Source: Syngnathus acus (taxonomy: Eukaryota; Chordata; Actinopteri; Syngnathiformes; Syngnathidae). Taken from it: a stretch of 64,000 nucleotides of DNA. Each line of letters opens with the position of its first letter. Position 1 is the stretch's first letter. This document shows positions 34,026 through 46,968 of the stretch, piece by piece. The notes beneath the pieces were generated by a model. It saw only the letters and a program-made list of their open reading frames with translations, was not told the DNA's origin and did not search any database. The stretch spans positions 915,501 through 979,500 of the forward strand of contig NC_051103.1 of assembly GCF_901709675.1 (NCBI RefSeq), in the 5' to 3' direction. Made by a program: the position numbers and the translations under genes.

Positions 34026-34845
34026 GCTTCGTTACATTCCGATTGGTAGCGAATATGACATGGACCTGAGGACTGCATTTCAGTGATTAATGAATTCTGA
34101 TTAATATCATAGCCGGTTTGGACGTGTCCTTTCAGGGTCATAATTGTGTGTCTACCGCTGCCTCGTGGCAGCCAGGCCTAAAAAAAAATGGGAACGCCTG
34201 AGGGAGTTTCGCCAAGATGAAATAGGAAGAACTTTATGAAATAAAGTTGATGTGAAAACGTAGGTGGACGTAATGTCTGGAAGCTTGTGTTCAACAGAAG
34301 GCTGTTTGGTAACAGTGAACAACGGACAAATTCAGCAAGGTAATTTAATTACGCCATGACCCAGATTCGTTCCGGGGATGCTACGGCCACAACACTATAC
34401 GATCATGCAATAGCATACAAGAAATTTAGGTTCTTTTCTTTAGGATCTTCAGCCGAGATACCCAGGCACACCATGAAAGAATGTTGATGTTAAAATGTTG
34501 GTGGAACAATCCAACTGCGCAGAGCCGATGATCCCAAAGATTTGGGGTGAGACAACATTGAAAAAATGTTTTTCTTTGTTGACAGTGTCACTTCTTTTGT
34601 GGCTTAGCTTTTCTTCGTTTCACATCTAAAGTATCGTATCATTTTACCTTGTAGCTTATACTACCCTGTACATGCCATATCATGTCGCCCATGCAACTCA
34701 TGCATGAGATGCGATGGCTGAGATATTTAGGCGATGGGTTGCTACTCCATTGTGCTCTCCACTCATTTCATATCACATCGTCGGATTTTCACACAAAGTA
34801 TCTTGGCACAACGTACATAACGTGTTGTCAACGCCATATGAGCAA

Positions 34846-34927
34846 GACGAGGTGGCCGAGAGGTTAAGGCGATGGATTGCTAATCCATTGTGCTCTTCAC
34901 GCATGGGTTCAAATCCCATCCTCGTCG
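34846..34927 (+). tRNA. tRNA-Ser (GCT), right-arm copy
   Basis: Mirror of 19224-19305, 82 nt. All stems are intact, with one variable-arm base different. Confidence 0.92.
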
Positions 34928-34950
34928 AAAGTCGGTGTTAAGTTGTTTTA

Positions 34951-35528
34951 CAGTGGAGCCTCGGTTTTCGAACGTCCCGGTTCTCGAACAAATCAGTATT
35001 TGAACAAAATATTCGAGAAGTTTTTGCTCCGGATGTCGAACGAAATTCGATTGTCGAACCTCACGAGATGAGCCGAGAGGACCCGCATGCCAACTGACTC
35101 CGTTCGTTATTACATTCTCGTTACTCTGAGGATTGCAACAACTCTAATCATGCCTCCAAAGGAAGCAAGTGGGAGCAGTAAAGCCATCCTAAAACACAAA
35201 GACGCTCCTAAAGCAATGCAACAGTGAGCGCCCGGCGCGCTGCGGTTGCGCGATCGGACCAAATTCAGCTCCCTGCGCACTGAGGTCCACTTAAATTTTG
35301 GAAAGAACATCAGGACTTTAAAAATATTTTCTAAATTAAGCACTGCAGTTGCGCGATCGGACAAAAATGTACAAATGAAAAAATACTTTAAAAAGGCGGG
35401 GTTTTTAAATTTAAATTTTACATTTTTTTCCATTATTTGTAATGGGAAAACATGATTCGGAATTTGAACGATTCACTTCTCCAACAGACTTCTGGAACGG
35501 ATTGTGGTCGAAAACTGAGGCTCCACTG
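34951..35528. mobile_element. Tc1/mariner-type MITE, full copy
   Basis: CAGTGGAGCCTCGG to CTGAGGCTCCACTG, flanked by TA on both sides. The empty site is visible at about 25045 (ACAGATTTAAAACCACC), which lacks it. Confidence 0.85.
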
Positions 35529-35579
35529 TATCTGTAATCTGGTTTGTATTTGACTCAATATAGTAATATTTATACTCTT

Positions 35580-35950
35580 TGGCGGCTCGGTGGGGAACTG
35601 GTTAGCATGTCCGCTTCACAGTTAAGAAAGTGCGGGTTCGATTCCATCAACGGCTGTTGCGTGTTGTTGATGATGTCCGTTGTTGGGTCAGGAAAACTAA
35701 GATGTGGGGTAACGGTTGGTTCTTTATTGGCAAGATCTTGGGTTGTTTAATGGCGGTCAGTACACATGGCACTTCAGCAGATGTAACAACACCCTCCATC
35801 TCAGAAGGTTTTATAAAGGCGGGAAAGCGTCACCTGATCATTTGGTATCGATGTGTATTGGAGAGTCACTGCTGCGTGTGTGTATTTGTGTGTGTGCGTG
35901 CGTGTGTGTGTGTGTATGTGTATGTGTGCGTGTGTGGGTGTGTGTGTGTT
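35580..35950 (-). repeat. tRNA-like head, LTR-like module and (GT)n, right arm
   Basis: In forward reading: a tRNA-like head (GGTTAGCATGTCCGCTTCACAG) at 35580-35650, the module in reverse at 35696-35879, then an interrupted GT tract. It corresponds to 18515-18771 plus the head seen only at 24916. Confidence 0.6.
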
Positions 35951-36149
35951 GTTGTAAGGCGGACGTAGTTGAGAGCGCCATGAGAACGTTAAAGGGGCAA
36001 GTGTGGGCGTGGATTGTATATATAAAACCCACGCCCTATGATGAGGTGCGCCCTATGTGTGTTGAACACAGTCATGGCACACATAACTGAGACTGCGCCT
36101 TTTATTACAGTGCACGTTTTAATCGTGAAAATACGGTAACTCGTCAGCG

Positions 36150-36480
36150 TTGGTTTACTGCAATTTGACGACAAACCGCAAAACTATTGGACATGGAAAG
36201 TATCCTTTATTGGCGCGACTAAAGACTTACGTAAATTTATTAAAAAGAGAGGAGTTCGACCTACTAACAAGGTGGCTAGGTCCAAGATCTGCAGAACAGG
36301 TGAAAAGGGTTCATGCAGTACCCGCTGGAGGCGTAAAGATGATTTGGGAACGGGTTGAAGAGTGTCACCGTTCCTCAGAAGCAATTGAAGACACACTGCT
36401 AAACAAGATAGAGGAGTTTCCAAGGCTAACAAACAAAGATACGAGCCAGCTAAGAGACCCGGGAGACATCTTGTAGGAGC
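36150..36480 (+). pseudogene. BEL/Pao-like gag fragment, right-arm copy
   Basis: Mirror of 17988-18318 with an identical 108-residue translation. Confidence 0.6.
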
Positions 36481-36486
36481 TATTGT

Positions 36487-37295
36487 TGTCAGGTTTGGAT
36501 CAGGGAGAGGACTCGGATGCAGAGTGCCAACAAAAGGTATTTATTCGAACAGGCTGGAGACAGCACAAAAAAACAAAAGCGCCTCAAAAAGAGGGAAAAC
36601 AAGTTAAAGTTAAAGTCCCAATGATCGTCACACACACATCTGGGTGTGGTGAAATTTGTCCTCTGCATTTAACCCATCCCCATGTGATTTTAATCCATCC
36701 CCTGGGGGAGAGGGGAGCAGTGAGCAGCAGTGGTGCCGCGCTCGGGAATCATTTGGTGATCTAACCCCCCAATTCCAACCCTTAATGCTGAGTGCCAAGC
36801 AGGGAGGCAATGGGTCCCATTTTTATAGTCTTTGTTATGACCCGGCCGGGGTTTGAACCCACAACCTTCCAGTCTCAGGGCAGACACTCTACCACTAGGC
36901 CACTGAGTTGGCTGGAGACAGCAAAAACCAAAAGCACCTCAAATCGAGGGAAAACACGGTGGCAAAAAAAAAAACCTAAATCTAAACTAGGTTCTCTAAA
37001 GTGATATCTGTTACTCACGCGATCGCTGGTGCTCAAGACGGGACAAGACGCACTGGCACAAGACAAGGGGAAGACGCTGGCTAAATACACATAGAAAGGT
37101 GAGGACACAGGTGCAGACAATTAGGACCAAAGACACAGGTGCACACAATTGGGATCAGGGAAGACAAGTAGCCTGACACACAGAGGAAGGACCCACGAAC
37201 TGAAACGAGAGGAGAGTTACCAAAACAAAACAGGAAGTGACAATACGACGAACAGGACAAGACAAAAACAACTCACAAAACATAACAGCATGACA
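36487..37295 (-). mobile_element. Solo LTR with SINE, right-arm copy (no LINE)
   Basis: TGTCAGG to CATGACA, with ATTGT at 36482-36486 and 37296-37300. It contains the SINE at 36601-36907 (minus). The site occupied by the LINE on the left arm is empty at about 36908. Confidence 0.88.
36601..36907 (-). mobile_element. tRNA-derived SINE, right-arm copy 1
   Basis: Mirror of 17561-17867. Confidence 0.88.
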
Positions 37296-37314
37296 ATTGT
37301 GGGAGCTAAGTCAG

Positions 37315-37316
<2 letters not shown>

Positions 37317-37383
<67 letters not shown>

Positions 37384-38150
37384 ACTTTATAGATCCCCGG
37401 GAGTGGGGAAATTCAGGCCCCAGCAGTATAGAGCGGGTATGTAAAAGACACTCAGATGACATGAGCGCAACTCAATAGGCTCCTATAAGGCTGCCACACA
37501 ACGGCGCCACAAAGAAAGCCAGTAAGTGCGAAAGTTAAAAGCCATCAAACCAAAGCAACAAGACAAAGGAAAAAAGTAACACCGGCCAACCAGCCCCCTT
37601 CAATTCCAAAGAACACCCGAAAACACGCAAAATAGCCTCCACGGGGTCCATAAACAGGTGTAAGGGCAGTCAAGTTCAACGGCGCCCAATGGACCGTGGT
37701 CGTAAATCGGTAAAACATCACAAAACAGGCAAACGTGTGAGCAGCGTCCTGGGCACCTAGTCGGGGCACGTGCAGATAGTCACCATGGGGCTGGTACGGC
37801 GAAGGTCATTGGCTTCAACGAGCACGAGGGAGCGGACCTCCCACACGGGTCGCGGCTGCGAGGCCAAAGCGAGGGATCTGGTCAGCACCGGCCGGATGAA
37901 CAGGATGGCCGTCGTAGAGTCACGCCGGTCCCGACCAATGTGCGCAGCCATCCCATCTCCCAGGGAAAAAAAATATCCGATCCGAAACAATCTGCACACG
38001 CCGAGGTGCGATAGAAAGCACCAGCATTGCCGAATGGACAAATAGAAAGAAAGAAAAAGGAGAAAAGAAGGAAATAAAGAGGAAAAGAGAGAACACTGCT
38101 GGGGGGCTGCCACCCACAGTGGCGCCAAACCCCCAAAAAAAAGGCCTTGC
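37317..38150 (-). mobile_element. Fish LINE-like 3' element, right-arm copy
   Basis: Mirror of 13365-14200, starting with (TTGA)n at 37317-37382. One (TCAA) unit of length difference accounts for the 4-bp shift of the arm alignment here. Confidence 0.7.
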
Positions 38151-38182
38151 ATATTAGGTAACCGCTCGTGGTGTCCGACAAT

Positions 38183-39612
38183 TAGTGGATTTTGAAGTTT
38201 CTCTTCAGAGAGAATCTTTGGCCACAAAGTGAGTAGGAGACAGGTTTTTCACCAGTGTGTGTTCTTGCATTTGATTTTAAGTTTACTTTCTGAGAGAATA
38301 TTTGGCCACAAACTAAACAGGAAAAAGGGTTCTCACCTGTGTGTGTTCTTGTATGTGTTTTGAACTGTCCCTTCTCTGAAAATCTTTGACCACAAACTGA
38401 GCAAGAAAAAGGGTTTTCTCACCAGTGTGGGTTCTTGTGTGTCTTTTTAAGTTTCCCTTTTCTGACAATCTTCGGCCACAAACTGAGTAAGAAAAAGGGT
38501 TTTCAGCTGTGTGTGTTCTTGCATGTGTTTTTAAATTTACCTTCTGAGAGAATCTTTGGCCACAAACTGAGCAGGAAAAGCGGGTTCTCACCAGTGTGGG
38601 TTCTTGTGTGTCTTTTCAAGCTTCCTTTCTCTGAGAATCTTTGGCCACAAGCTGAGCAGGAAAAATGTTTTTCACCTGTGTGTGTTCTTCCGTGTGTTTT
38701 TAAGTTTACCTTCTGAGAGAATCTTTGGCCACAAACTGAGCAGGAAAATGGTTCCTCTCCTGTGTGTGCCCTTGAATGTGTTTTTAAGTGTCCCGTCTGA
38801 GAGAATCTTTGGCCACAAACTGAGCAGGAAAAAGGTTTCTCATGGGTGGGGGTATTTGTGTGTGTTTTTAAGTCACCCTTCTGTGAGAATATTTGGCCAG
38901 GAACTGGGCAGGAAAAAGGTTTCTCAACCGTGTGTGTTCTTGTCATTATTTTTAGGTGACTGTTCTGCGAGAATCTTTGGCTACAAACTGAGCAGGAAAA
39001 ATATTTTTCACCTGAGTGTGTTCTTGCATGTAGTATTTTTAAGTTTACCTTCTGAGAGAATCTTTGGCCACAAAGTGATCTGGAAAAAGATATCTCACTG
39101 GTGTGGGTTCTTGTGTGTGTTTGCAAGTCACCCTTCTGAAAGAATTTTTGGCCACAAACTGAGCAGGAAAAACGTTTCTCCCCAGTCTGGGTTCTCATGT
39201 GACTTGTTAAGTGCCTCTTCTGAGAGAATCTTTGGAAAAATGTTTCCCTCCTGTGTGTATTCTTAGGTGTAGTTTCAAACTCCTCTTATGAGCAAACATT
39301 TTCCAACACTGAGAACATTTCCAGTGTTTGGTATAAAATATCAACTTCTGACTCATCATCTGCAGCGTCAGAAGCATGTGACAACATGTCATCACAATCT
39401 GATGTTGGAGCTAAGAGGTCGTCTGCTTGCGATTCTCCACGGTGGGCTCCATTATCTTCTGTTGTCATGTGTTGACGAGAGCTGCTTCTTGCAGGCTCCG
39501 CCCCTTTGCTCACCTCACGTTGACCCTCATCTATACTTTTCAACGAGAGACAAGTTGAGGGCATACTGTAGATATCCTCTTCTTCCTTCTCTTTCCCCTC
39601 CTCTTTTATCAA
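38183..39612 (-). pseudogene. C2H2 zinc-finger gene, frameshifted, right-arm copy
   Basis: Mirror of 11904-13333. All partial frames translate identically, including the breaks. Confidence 0.88.
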
Positions 39613-39887
39613 AGTTGCTCTGGCTCGGCCTCCTGTTTCTCATTAATCATGGCTGTTCCTGGCTGTTGTCACATTCAAACTTGTACATAAAAACCAGCGC
39701 TTCAACCACCAGCTTCAACCACCAGCTTCAACCAGAGGTTCGGGCACGCTAACTGATTCTCAAACTTGGCCAAGCTATCTAGCCTTGCTTGCTCGCAGAA
39801 TAGTAGCATGGGAGGCAAACGTGGTGACATCCTGATTTCCACTTTGTAATATTGTAGTTGAATAGTTTATAGTTTCACAGTAGAACA

Positions 39888-39960
39888 GGCCTTGTAGCTC
39901 AGTGGTTAGAGCACTGGTCTTGTAAACCAGGGGTCGTGAGTTCAATTCTCACTGAGGCCT
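39888..39960 (+). tRNA. tRNA-Thr (TGT), right-arm copy
   Basis: Mirror of 11556-11628, identical as far as I can read. Confidence 0.85.
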
Positions 39961-40222
39961 GATTGTATACTAAGCATTTACTGCGCAAGCTCGATTTATA
40001 AGAGTTGAGGGTGTAATTCCACATATCTTGTCCATGGTACTGGTGACCAGCAGTTGTGTGATGAGTTGTTATTGTCTTTGAGGGAAATTTTATAATTTCT
40101 CACGGCACACAAATGTGTCCACACTGGATGAGAATCACTGGCTTACAGTCCTGTTTAGACTACATTTTCAAGCGTTTCTCTTGGTCAATCTTCTAAAAGG
40201 TTGACACAGTTTTGCCAAGCAA

Positions 40223-40292
40223 GGCCGCGTAGCTCAGTCATAAGAGCACTAGAATTGTAACTCAGAGGATGTGAGTTAAATTCCCACTAGGG
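40223..40292 (+). pseudogene. tRNA-like remnant, right arm
   Basis: Mirror of 11224-11293. Confidence 0.5.
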
Positions 40293-40645
40293 TCTGACAG
40301 ACAGCTACATCTGTTAACCCTGCTTGGTTGTAGTGTGTTTGAATTTTTGATTAGCGGTAGGTGTTAAAGCCTCATTGCTAGCAAGAGAACTGGTCTTGCA
40401 AAAAAAGATTCACTCGCTGTGTCTAAATTCACAAGCTGCATCCTCAGAAAGTCTTTTTTTTGCCAATTATCAGGCTGCATGACATGACTTCCGGTGCGAC
40501 GCGAACGCACGTCATGTGACACACGAATTCAGCCTTGAAACTGGCATTCTTTAAATGGCGATGGATGCTGAGCGGAGACTACATATATTTTAAAGTCATT
40601 TCCCATATTACTCTTTCAAATATCTATTCAGAAACTCTGAACATA

Positions 40646-40752
40646 TAAGGACATATTTATTGAGAGAAAACAGGGCAGGAGGGGGAGTTTGTTCCCCTCA
40701 GCAACTGGTTAATCAATATAGTCTACATTCCAACATAATCATACAATCAAGA
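40646..40752 (-). mobile_element. LTR fragment of the TGTTAG family, right arm
   Basis: Mirror of 10764-10870. Confidence 0.6.
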
Positions 40753-40753
40753 A

Positions 40754-41576
40754 CAGTGGAGCCTCGGTTTTCGACCACAATCCGTTCAAGAAGGCTGTTC
40801 CAGAAGTGAATCGTTCGAATTCCGAATAATGTTTTCCCTTTACAAATAATGGAAAAAAAATGTATCCATTCCAAGCAAAAAAAAACGCCTTTTTTAACCA
40901 TTTTTTCCATTTGCGCATTTTTGTCCAATTGCGCAACTGCAGCGCAGCGCCGAACGCTCAACTGCACCGTGCTGGTCGCATTATTGTGACAGAGCCGTCG
41001 CTGAAATTTAGAAAATATTTTTAAAGTCCTGATGTATTTTCCAAAATTTAAGTGGACCTCAGTGCGCAGGGAGCTTAATTTTGTCCGATCGCGCAACTGC
41101 AGCGCACCGCCAAACACGGAACCGTAGCGCGCCGCCGACCGCGCAACTGCACCGCGCTGGTTGCATTATTGCGACAGAGCCGTCGCTAAAACTTAGAAAA
41201 TATTTTTAAAGTCCTAATGGACTTTCCAAAATTTAAGTGGACCTCAGTGCGCAGGGAGCTTAATTTTGTCCGATCGGGCAACCGCAGCGCGCCGGGCGCT
41301 CACTGTCGCATTGCTTTAGTAGCGTCTTTGTGTTTTAGGATGGCTTTACTGCTCCCACTTGCTTCCTTTGGAGGCATGATTAGAGTTGATGCAATCCTCA
41401 GAGTAACGAGAATGTAATAACGAACGGAGTCAGTTGGCATGCGGGTCTTCTCGGCTCATCTCGCGAGGTTCGACAACCGAATTTCGTTCGACATCCGAAG
41501 CAAAAAAATCTCGAATTTTTTGTTCGAATACTGATTTGTTCGAGAACCGGGACGTTTGAAAACCGAGGCTCCACTG
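40754..41576. mobile_element. Tc1/mariner-type MITE, right arm
   Basis: Mirror of 9940-10762. Confidence 0.8.
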
Positions 41577-42085
41577 TAATTTGTCAACCCTAACAATCTT
41601 GGGCCAGGAACTGAGAAGGACTAAGATTTCTCACCTGTGTGTGTTCTTGTGTTTATTTTTAAGTGACTGTTCTTTGGCCACAAACTGAGCAGGAAAAACA
41701 TTTCTCACCTGTGTGTGTTCTTGCATGTGTTTTTAAATGTCCCTTCTGACAGACTCTTTGGCCACATCTTTTTTGATGAAAGGACACACCTTGTCCTTTT
41801 GCTCGTTAGGCATGGCTGTTCCCGGCTGTTGTCACATTCAAACTTGTACATAAAGGAGAATCAAAATCAGGACTCGATCCTGCTTTCCAAGACCAGCGCT
41901 TCAACCAGCTATGAGGTTCGAGCACACTAACTGGTTCTCAAACTTGGCTCAGGTATCTTGCTTTGATTGCTCGCAAATTAGTTGCATGGTAGTTAAACGT
42001 GCCTGTTGATTTGTGACACAATCTGATTAAATTTCGCAATATTGTACATGAATAGTTTATAGTTTATTAGTAACAGCCATAGAGC

Positions 42086-42160
42086 AGGCCTTGTAGCTCA
42101 GTAGTTAGGGTACTGGTCTAGTCACCAAGGGGTTTTGAGTTTCTTTCCTCACTGAACCCT
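42086..42160 (+). pseudogene. tRNA-Thr pseudogene, right arm
   Basis: Mirror of 9356-9431. The related remnant of 9018-9088 is at 42428-42498. Confidence 0.6.
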
Positions 42161-42808
42161 AATAACATACTTAATGTTTGCTGTGCAAGTTGAATTTATA
42201 ATAGTTGAGGGTGTACACGTATCTTGTCCATGGTACTGGTGACGAGCAGTTGTGTGATGAGTTGTTGTACTCTTTGGGGACGTGAAGGGAAATTTTATAG
42301 TTTCTCATGGCACACAAATGTGTGCACACTGGTTGAAAATCACTGGCCTAGAGTCCTGGTTAAAGTACATTTTCAAGAGTTTCTTTTGGTTCATCTTCTA
42401 AAAGGTTGACACAGTTTTGCCAAGCAAGGCCACGTAGCTTAGTGATAAGAGCACTAGAATTATAAATCAGAGGGTGTGAGTTAAATTCCCACTAGGGTCT
42501 GACAGACAGCTACATCTGCTAACCTTGCTTGATAGTACTGTGTTTGAATTTTTGATTAGCGGTAGGTGTTGAAGCCTCATTGCTAGCAAGAGAACTGATG
42601 CAAAAAAGGCGTCACTAGCTGTGACCAAATTCACAGGCTGCATCCTCAGAAGGTTGGTTTTTGGGCCAGTTATCAGGCTGCATGACGTCACTTCCGGCGC
42701 GACGCGAACGCACGTGACACAGAGGATGACGATTTCAATGAATTTAATAATTTGGAGTGACACGGATGGTCCGATAAATTTGGCATTTATGTTAGTTATT
42801 TGGTATAT

Positions 42809-42810
42809 AG

Positions 42811-42865
<55 letters not shown>

Positions 42866-42868
42866 ATT
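42809..42868 (-). repeat. (TTGA)n microsatellite, right arm
   Basis: Mirror of 8640-8703, with one TTGG variant unit. Confidence 0.85.
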
Positions 42869-43075
42869 GAAACTTTATTGATCCTGTTAGGCTACGGATT
42901 TTAGCTATTGATCTGACTCCAAATTACGATCAACACTTAACACATGAGTCGTTATGTCCTAATCCACACACCGGTACACCTAACAATTTTGCGAGTTTGT
43001 TCTGTCAAAGAGAAGACCAATAAATCAATTAGGCCGAATTTACCAATTGTTTAATCCTGACAAAGCAAGCTAATA

Positions 43076-43375
43076 CTCAGTGGCCTAGTGGTAGAGTGTC
43101 CGCCCTGAGACTGGAAGGTTGTGGGTTCAAACCCCGGCCGGGTCATACCAAAGACTATAAAAATGGGACCCATTGCCTCCCTGCTTGGCACTCAGCATTA
43201 AGGGTTGGAATTGGGGGGTTAGATCACCAACTGATTCCCGAGCGCGGCACCGCTGCTGCTCACTGCTCCCCTCTCCCCCAGGGGATGGATTAAAATCACA
43301 CGGGGATGGGTTAAATGCAGAGGACAAATTTCACCACACCCAGGTGTGTGTGTGACGATCATTGGGACTTTAATC
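43076..43375 (+). mobile_element. tRNA-derived SINE, right-arm copy 2
   Basis: Mirror of 8137-8436. The adjoining homopolymer differs in length between the arms. Confidence 0.85.
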
Positions 43376-44130
43376 TTTTTTTTTTCAATACAGGCGCCTG
43401 GGTCTCGGGTCCTTAACACCAAAAAACTCTTGTGCCTTCGTGACCATCAAAGACAATACATTCTTCCGGGTTGCCCAGTTTTAAGGAAACACAATATGAA
43501 TATTCAAGCATGCAAAATATTGTGTGGTGATTAGTCGATGGTCATCTCCTCCTCGTTTGGGTGTTTTTCCGCTGCTCAGCGCAGGTGTCTGGTCTCAGTT
43601 GTGGGCGGTTGGGTCTGGACCACCAAGACGAGTTGTTATTCGCGTTCCTCTCGAGATGTCCTTGTAAGATGTCCTCCCTGTCTGGACATCCTGTTCCACA
43701 ATACTTTGTAGAAAATAAGTTCATGCAGTTGCCTGCACATTCCTTTCCACTTATTATGTGACCACACGAGTACATTACTACTGAAAATTATATTGATATG
43801 ATTATAAGTCTAGCGCCGCCTTAATAAAATATGTTTGCAAACTGGCGAAAGCACATTTCCCTTTAATCCCAAGGGTGGGGAAATTCAGGCCCCAGCATTA
43901 TTCATACCATATAAAAGATATATAAAAGACACACACATGACATGAAAGCAACTCAATAGGCTCCTATAAGGCTGCCACACAACGGCGGCACAAAAAAAGC
44001 CTTTAAGTGTGAAAGTTAAAAGCCATCAAAGCAAAGCAACAAGAAAAAGGAAAAAAGTAAACGCGGCCAACCAGCCCCCCTCAATACCAAAGAACACCCC
44101 AAAACACACAAAATAGCCTTCATGGCTGGG

Positions 44131-45304
44131 GTCACCAACACGGTGCCCGCGGGCACCAGGTCGCCCGTGAGGACCGCATGAGTCGCCCGCAGGACTGTTC
44201 TAAAATTAGCTCATATCGCGGCACTCGTCAGTGAGCTGCATTTATTTATTTTACAGTCAAACCTCGGTTTTCGAACGTCCCGGTTCTCGAACAAATCGGA
44301 ATTCGAACAAAAAATTCAAGATTTTTTGCTTCGGTTGTCGAACAAAATTCGGAGGTCGAACCTCGCGAGATGAGCCGGGAGGACCCGAGAAAACCCGACC
44401 GCGCGGCCCGGATGCCGACTGACTCCCTTGTTATTGTATTTTCGTTACTTTGAGGATTGTATCAACCCCTAATCATGCCGCCAAAGAAAGCAAGTGGGAG
44501 CAGTAAAGCCATCCTAAAACACAAAGACGCACTTAAAGCAATGCGACAGTGAGCGCCCGGCGCGCTGCGGTTGCGCGGTCGGACCAAATTAAGCTCCCTG
44601 TGCACTGTTGTCCACTTAAATTTTGGAAAGTATATCAGGATTTTAAAAATATTTTCTAAATTTCAGCGACGGCTCTGTCACAACAATGCGACCAGCGCAG
44701 TGCAGTTGCGCGGTAGGCGACGTGCTACGGTAGCACGTTCGGCGGTGCGCTGCAGTTGCGCGATCGGACAAAATTAAGCTCCCTGCGCACTTGGGTCTAC
44801 TTAAATTTTGGAAAGTACATCAGGACTTTAAAATTATTTTCTAAATTTCAGCGACGGCTCTGTCACAATAATGCGACCAGCGCGGTGCAGTTGCGCAGTG
44901 GGCGACGCGCTACGGTTGCGCGTTCGGCGGTGCGCTGCAGTTGCGCTATCACCAAATATGCGCAAATGAAAAAATGCTTAGAAAAGGCGGGTTTTTTTGT
45001 CTTGAAACGGATTAAAAAAATCCATTATTTGTAATGGGAAATATAGATTCGGAATTCAACCGATTCGCTTCTCGAACCGCCTTCTGGAACGGATTGTGGT
45101 CAAAAACCAAGGTTTGACTGTATTTTTGCTATTCTTGTTAAATCACACTTACATGTGAACTGGAAATGACAATAAAAACACATAGTGAAAGCCAAATTGA
45201 GCAAATTGGCTATTTTAGAAGTGTGTGTCAAACTGGTAGCCCTTTGCCTCAATCAGTACCCAGGAAGTAGCTCTCGGTTTAAGAAAGTTTGGTGACCCCT
45301 GATC
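44131..45304. mobile_element. hAT MITE containing a mariner-type MITE, right arm
   Basis: Mirror of 6209-7385, with the inner MITE at 44254-45120 between TA dinucleotides. Confidence 0.78.
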
Positions 45305-46010
45305 TAAAGAAACACGACGTTACAGACAGATGACAACACAAGATATTATATAAACCATCCTAACTACGAAAATTAATTAATATAGCCACAGTGTTTGAAC
45401 ACTTAAACAGCGACATGAAGACAGAGAGCAGTTCTGTCTAACCGCATTGCCTGTCAACATAGGCAGCCGTGTAATTACGCAATCCTCAGAGGAGGCGACA
45501 GGACGTTGGGTCCTCCGAGCAAATCGTCTTCGGTTTTAAAATAACTATAAAAATGCAGCGATTTTGGTTCAAAATGATACAAAATTATTGAAATTAAAAG
45601 GAAAATGACTTTATAATAAGAACAATTGAATTTGTTTTTCCCATTTTCATGACGGCAGGGGAGGCGTGCCTTGCCTCCTCTGACCGCACGTCCCTGACCA
45701 TAACTATGATCATGGGTTCTCCTCGTTAGCAGATTAAAATACTCAAACTGTTTCAAAGTATATTATAGCAAAACAAAATAATATTAAATAATCCAAAATT
45801 GTGTGTTGCTGTGTCACTCAGAACATGTTCATTTAGTCAATAACTCAAACTATTAATTTACTATGTCTGATAAATTTGACTTTGGCACCATCTTCTGGTG
45901 AAAGTCTGGAACTGCAATAGAGGTTGACGAGATCAACCAGTCACCCCCCTTTTACCAGTTTAACAAAAGTTAATTTAAAGGAACTAACTTCTAGGTAACC
46001 TTTACTAGGC

Positions 46011-46095
46011 CCAAAACAGGTCACCCCTATGTCAATCTTTGTGTCAGGTTTAAGTACCATCAGACATTATTTTACAAGTCTCAAACCCCCGTACC
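46011..46095 (+). pseudogene. Helicase fragment part B, right arm
   Basis: Mirror of 5415-5500. The expected part A would lie beyond the hAT element, in or past the N run. Confidence 0.6.
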
Positions 46096-46563
46096 CAGTG
46101 GCGTAGCCAGGAATTTTTCCAGTAGGGGCGCGCGCCCACAGGCCCCACAACCAGATGTTTCAATGTAAAAAAACCTTATATTTTTAACATATAGTTCCAG
46201 GGTAATAAATCAACTCAGTAATCAGTAATAACTTGGAATTTCTTAGAAGTACAACCTTGTTTATTAAACATAGATCAGCAGTTACAATATCCATTCATAT
46301 TGGGAGTGGTATAGCATAATGAAATCCAGGCAACATAAGAGAGATTCATAACTGAGATTCAGTATTTTACTTCAATAACTACAATGAATAACAAATACAC
46401 TGCTATAATGAATATGAAAAATATATGAGCCAAAAATATAGTCCACCTTGGGTTGATTTAGTAATATACATGCTAAGAAAACACAGTCACTACTATGAGG
46501 GAAGGAGTGCTGATTAGAATGATCAGTTTCTGAATTCAGTCAAGTCATGCTAATAAAAATCAA
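46096..46563 (-). mobile_element. 3' end of hAT transposon, right arm, cut by gap
   Basis: Starts with CAGTGGCGTAGCCAGG and mirrors 5414 down to 4947. The rest of the element is not assembled. Confidence 0.85.
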
Positions 46564-46763
46564 NNNNNNNNNNNNNNNNNNNNNNNNNNNNNNNNNNNNN
46601 NNNNNNNNNNNNNNNNNNNNNNNNNNNNNNNNNNNNNNNNNNNNNNNNNNNNNNNNNNNNNNNNNNNNNNNNNNNNNNNNNNNNNNNNNNNNNNNNNNNN
46701 NNNNNNNNNNNNNNNNNNNNNNNNNNNNNNNNNNNNNNNNNNNNNNNNNNNNNNNNNNNNNNN
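46564..46763. other. Assembly gap of 200 N
   Basis: Exactly 200 undetermined bases, a usual placeholder for a join of unknown length. It marks the end of the right palindrome arm. Sequence on the far side does not continue the arm. Confidence 0.99.
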
Positions 46764-46968
46764 AAGTTGTTTTATCTGTTTTATCTATTTTTAAAATGAA
46801 TTTTATTCAGTGTAAATATCCCTTAAACACAAATGCACTTGATTTTGAGAGGTGGCTCGCATAATCCAAAATCTTTTGTCCATCTATCTGTCACAGCATT
46901 TTGGCCAAAGTCAAAATGTCTTCTCTACCTGGATGTCCTAATATTAAGAAGAGTATTTGTATCTTTAA

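Larger units (their letters stand above)
34563..46563. repeat. Right arm of giant inverted duplication
   Basis: Reverse complement of 4947-19588 without the LINE at 14602. The match also continues inward in pieces (34031-34412 pairs with about 26370-26763, and 33985-34030 with 27146-27191). The right end coincides with the start of the N run. Confidence 0.93.
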
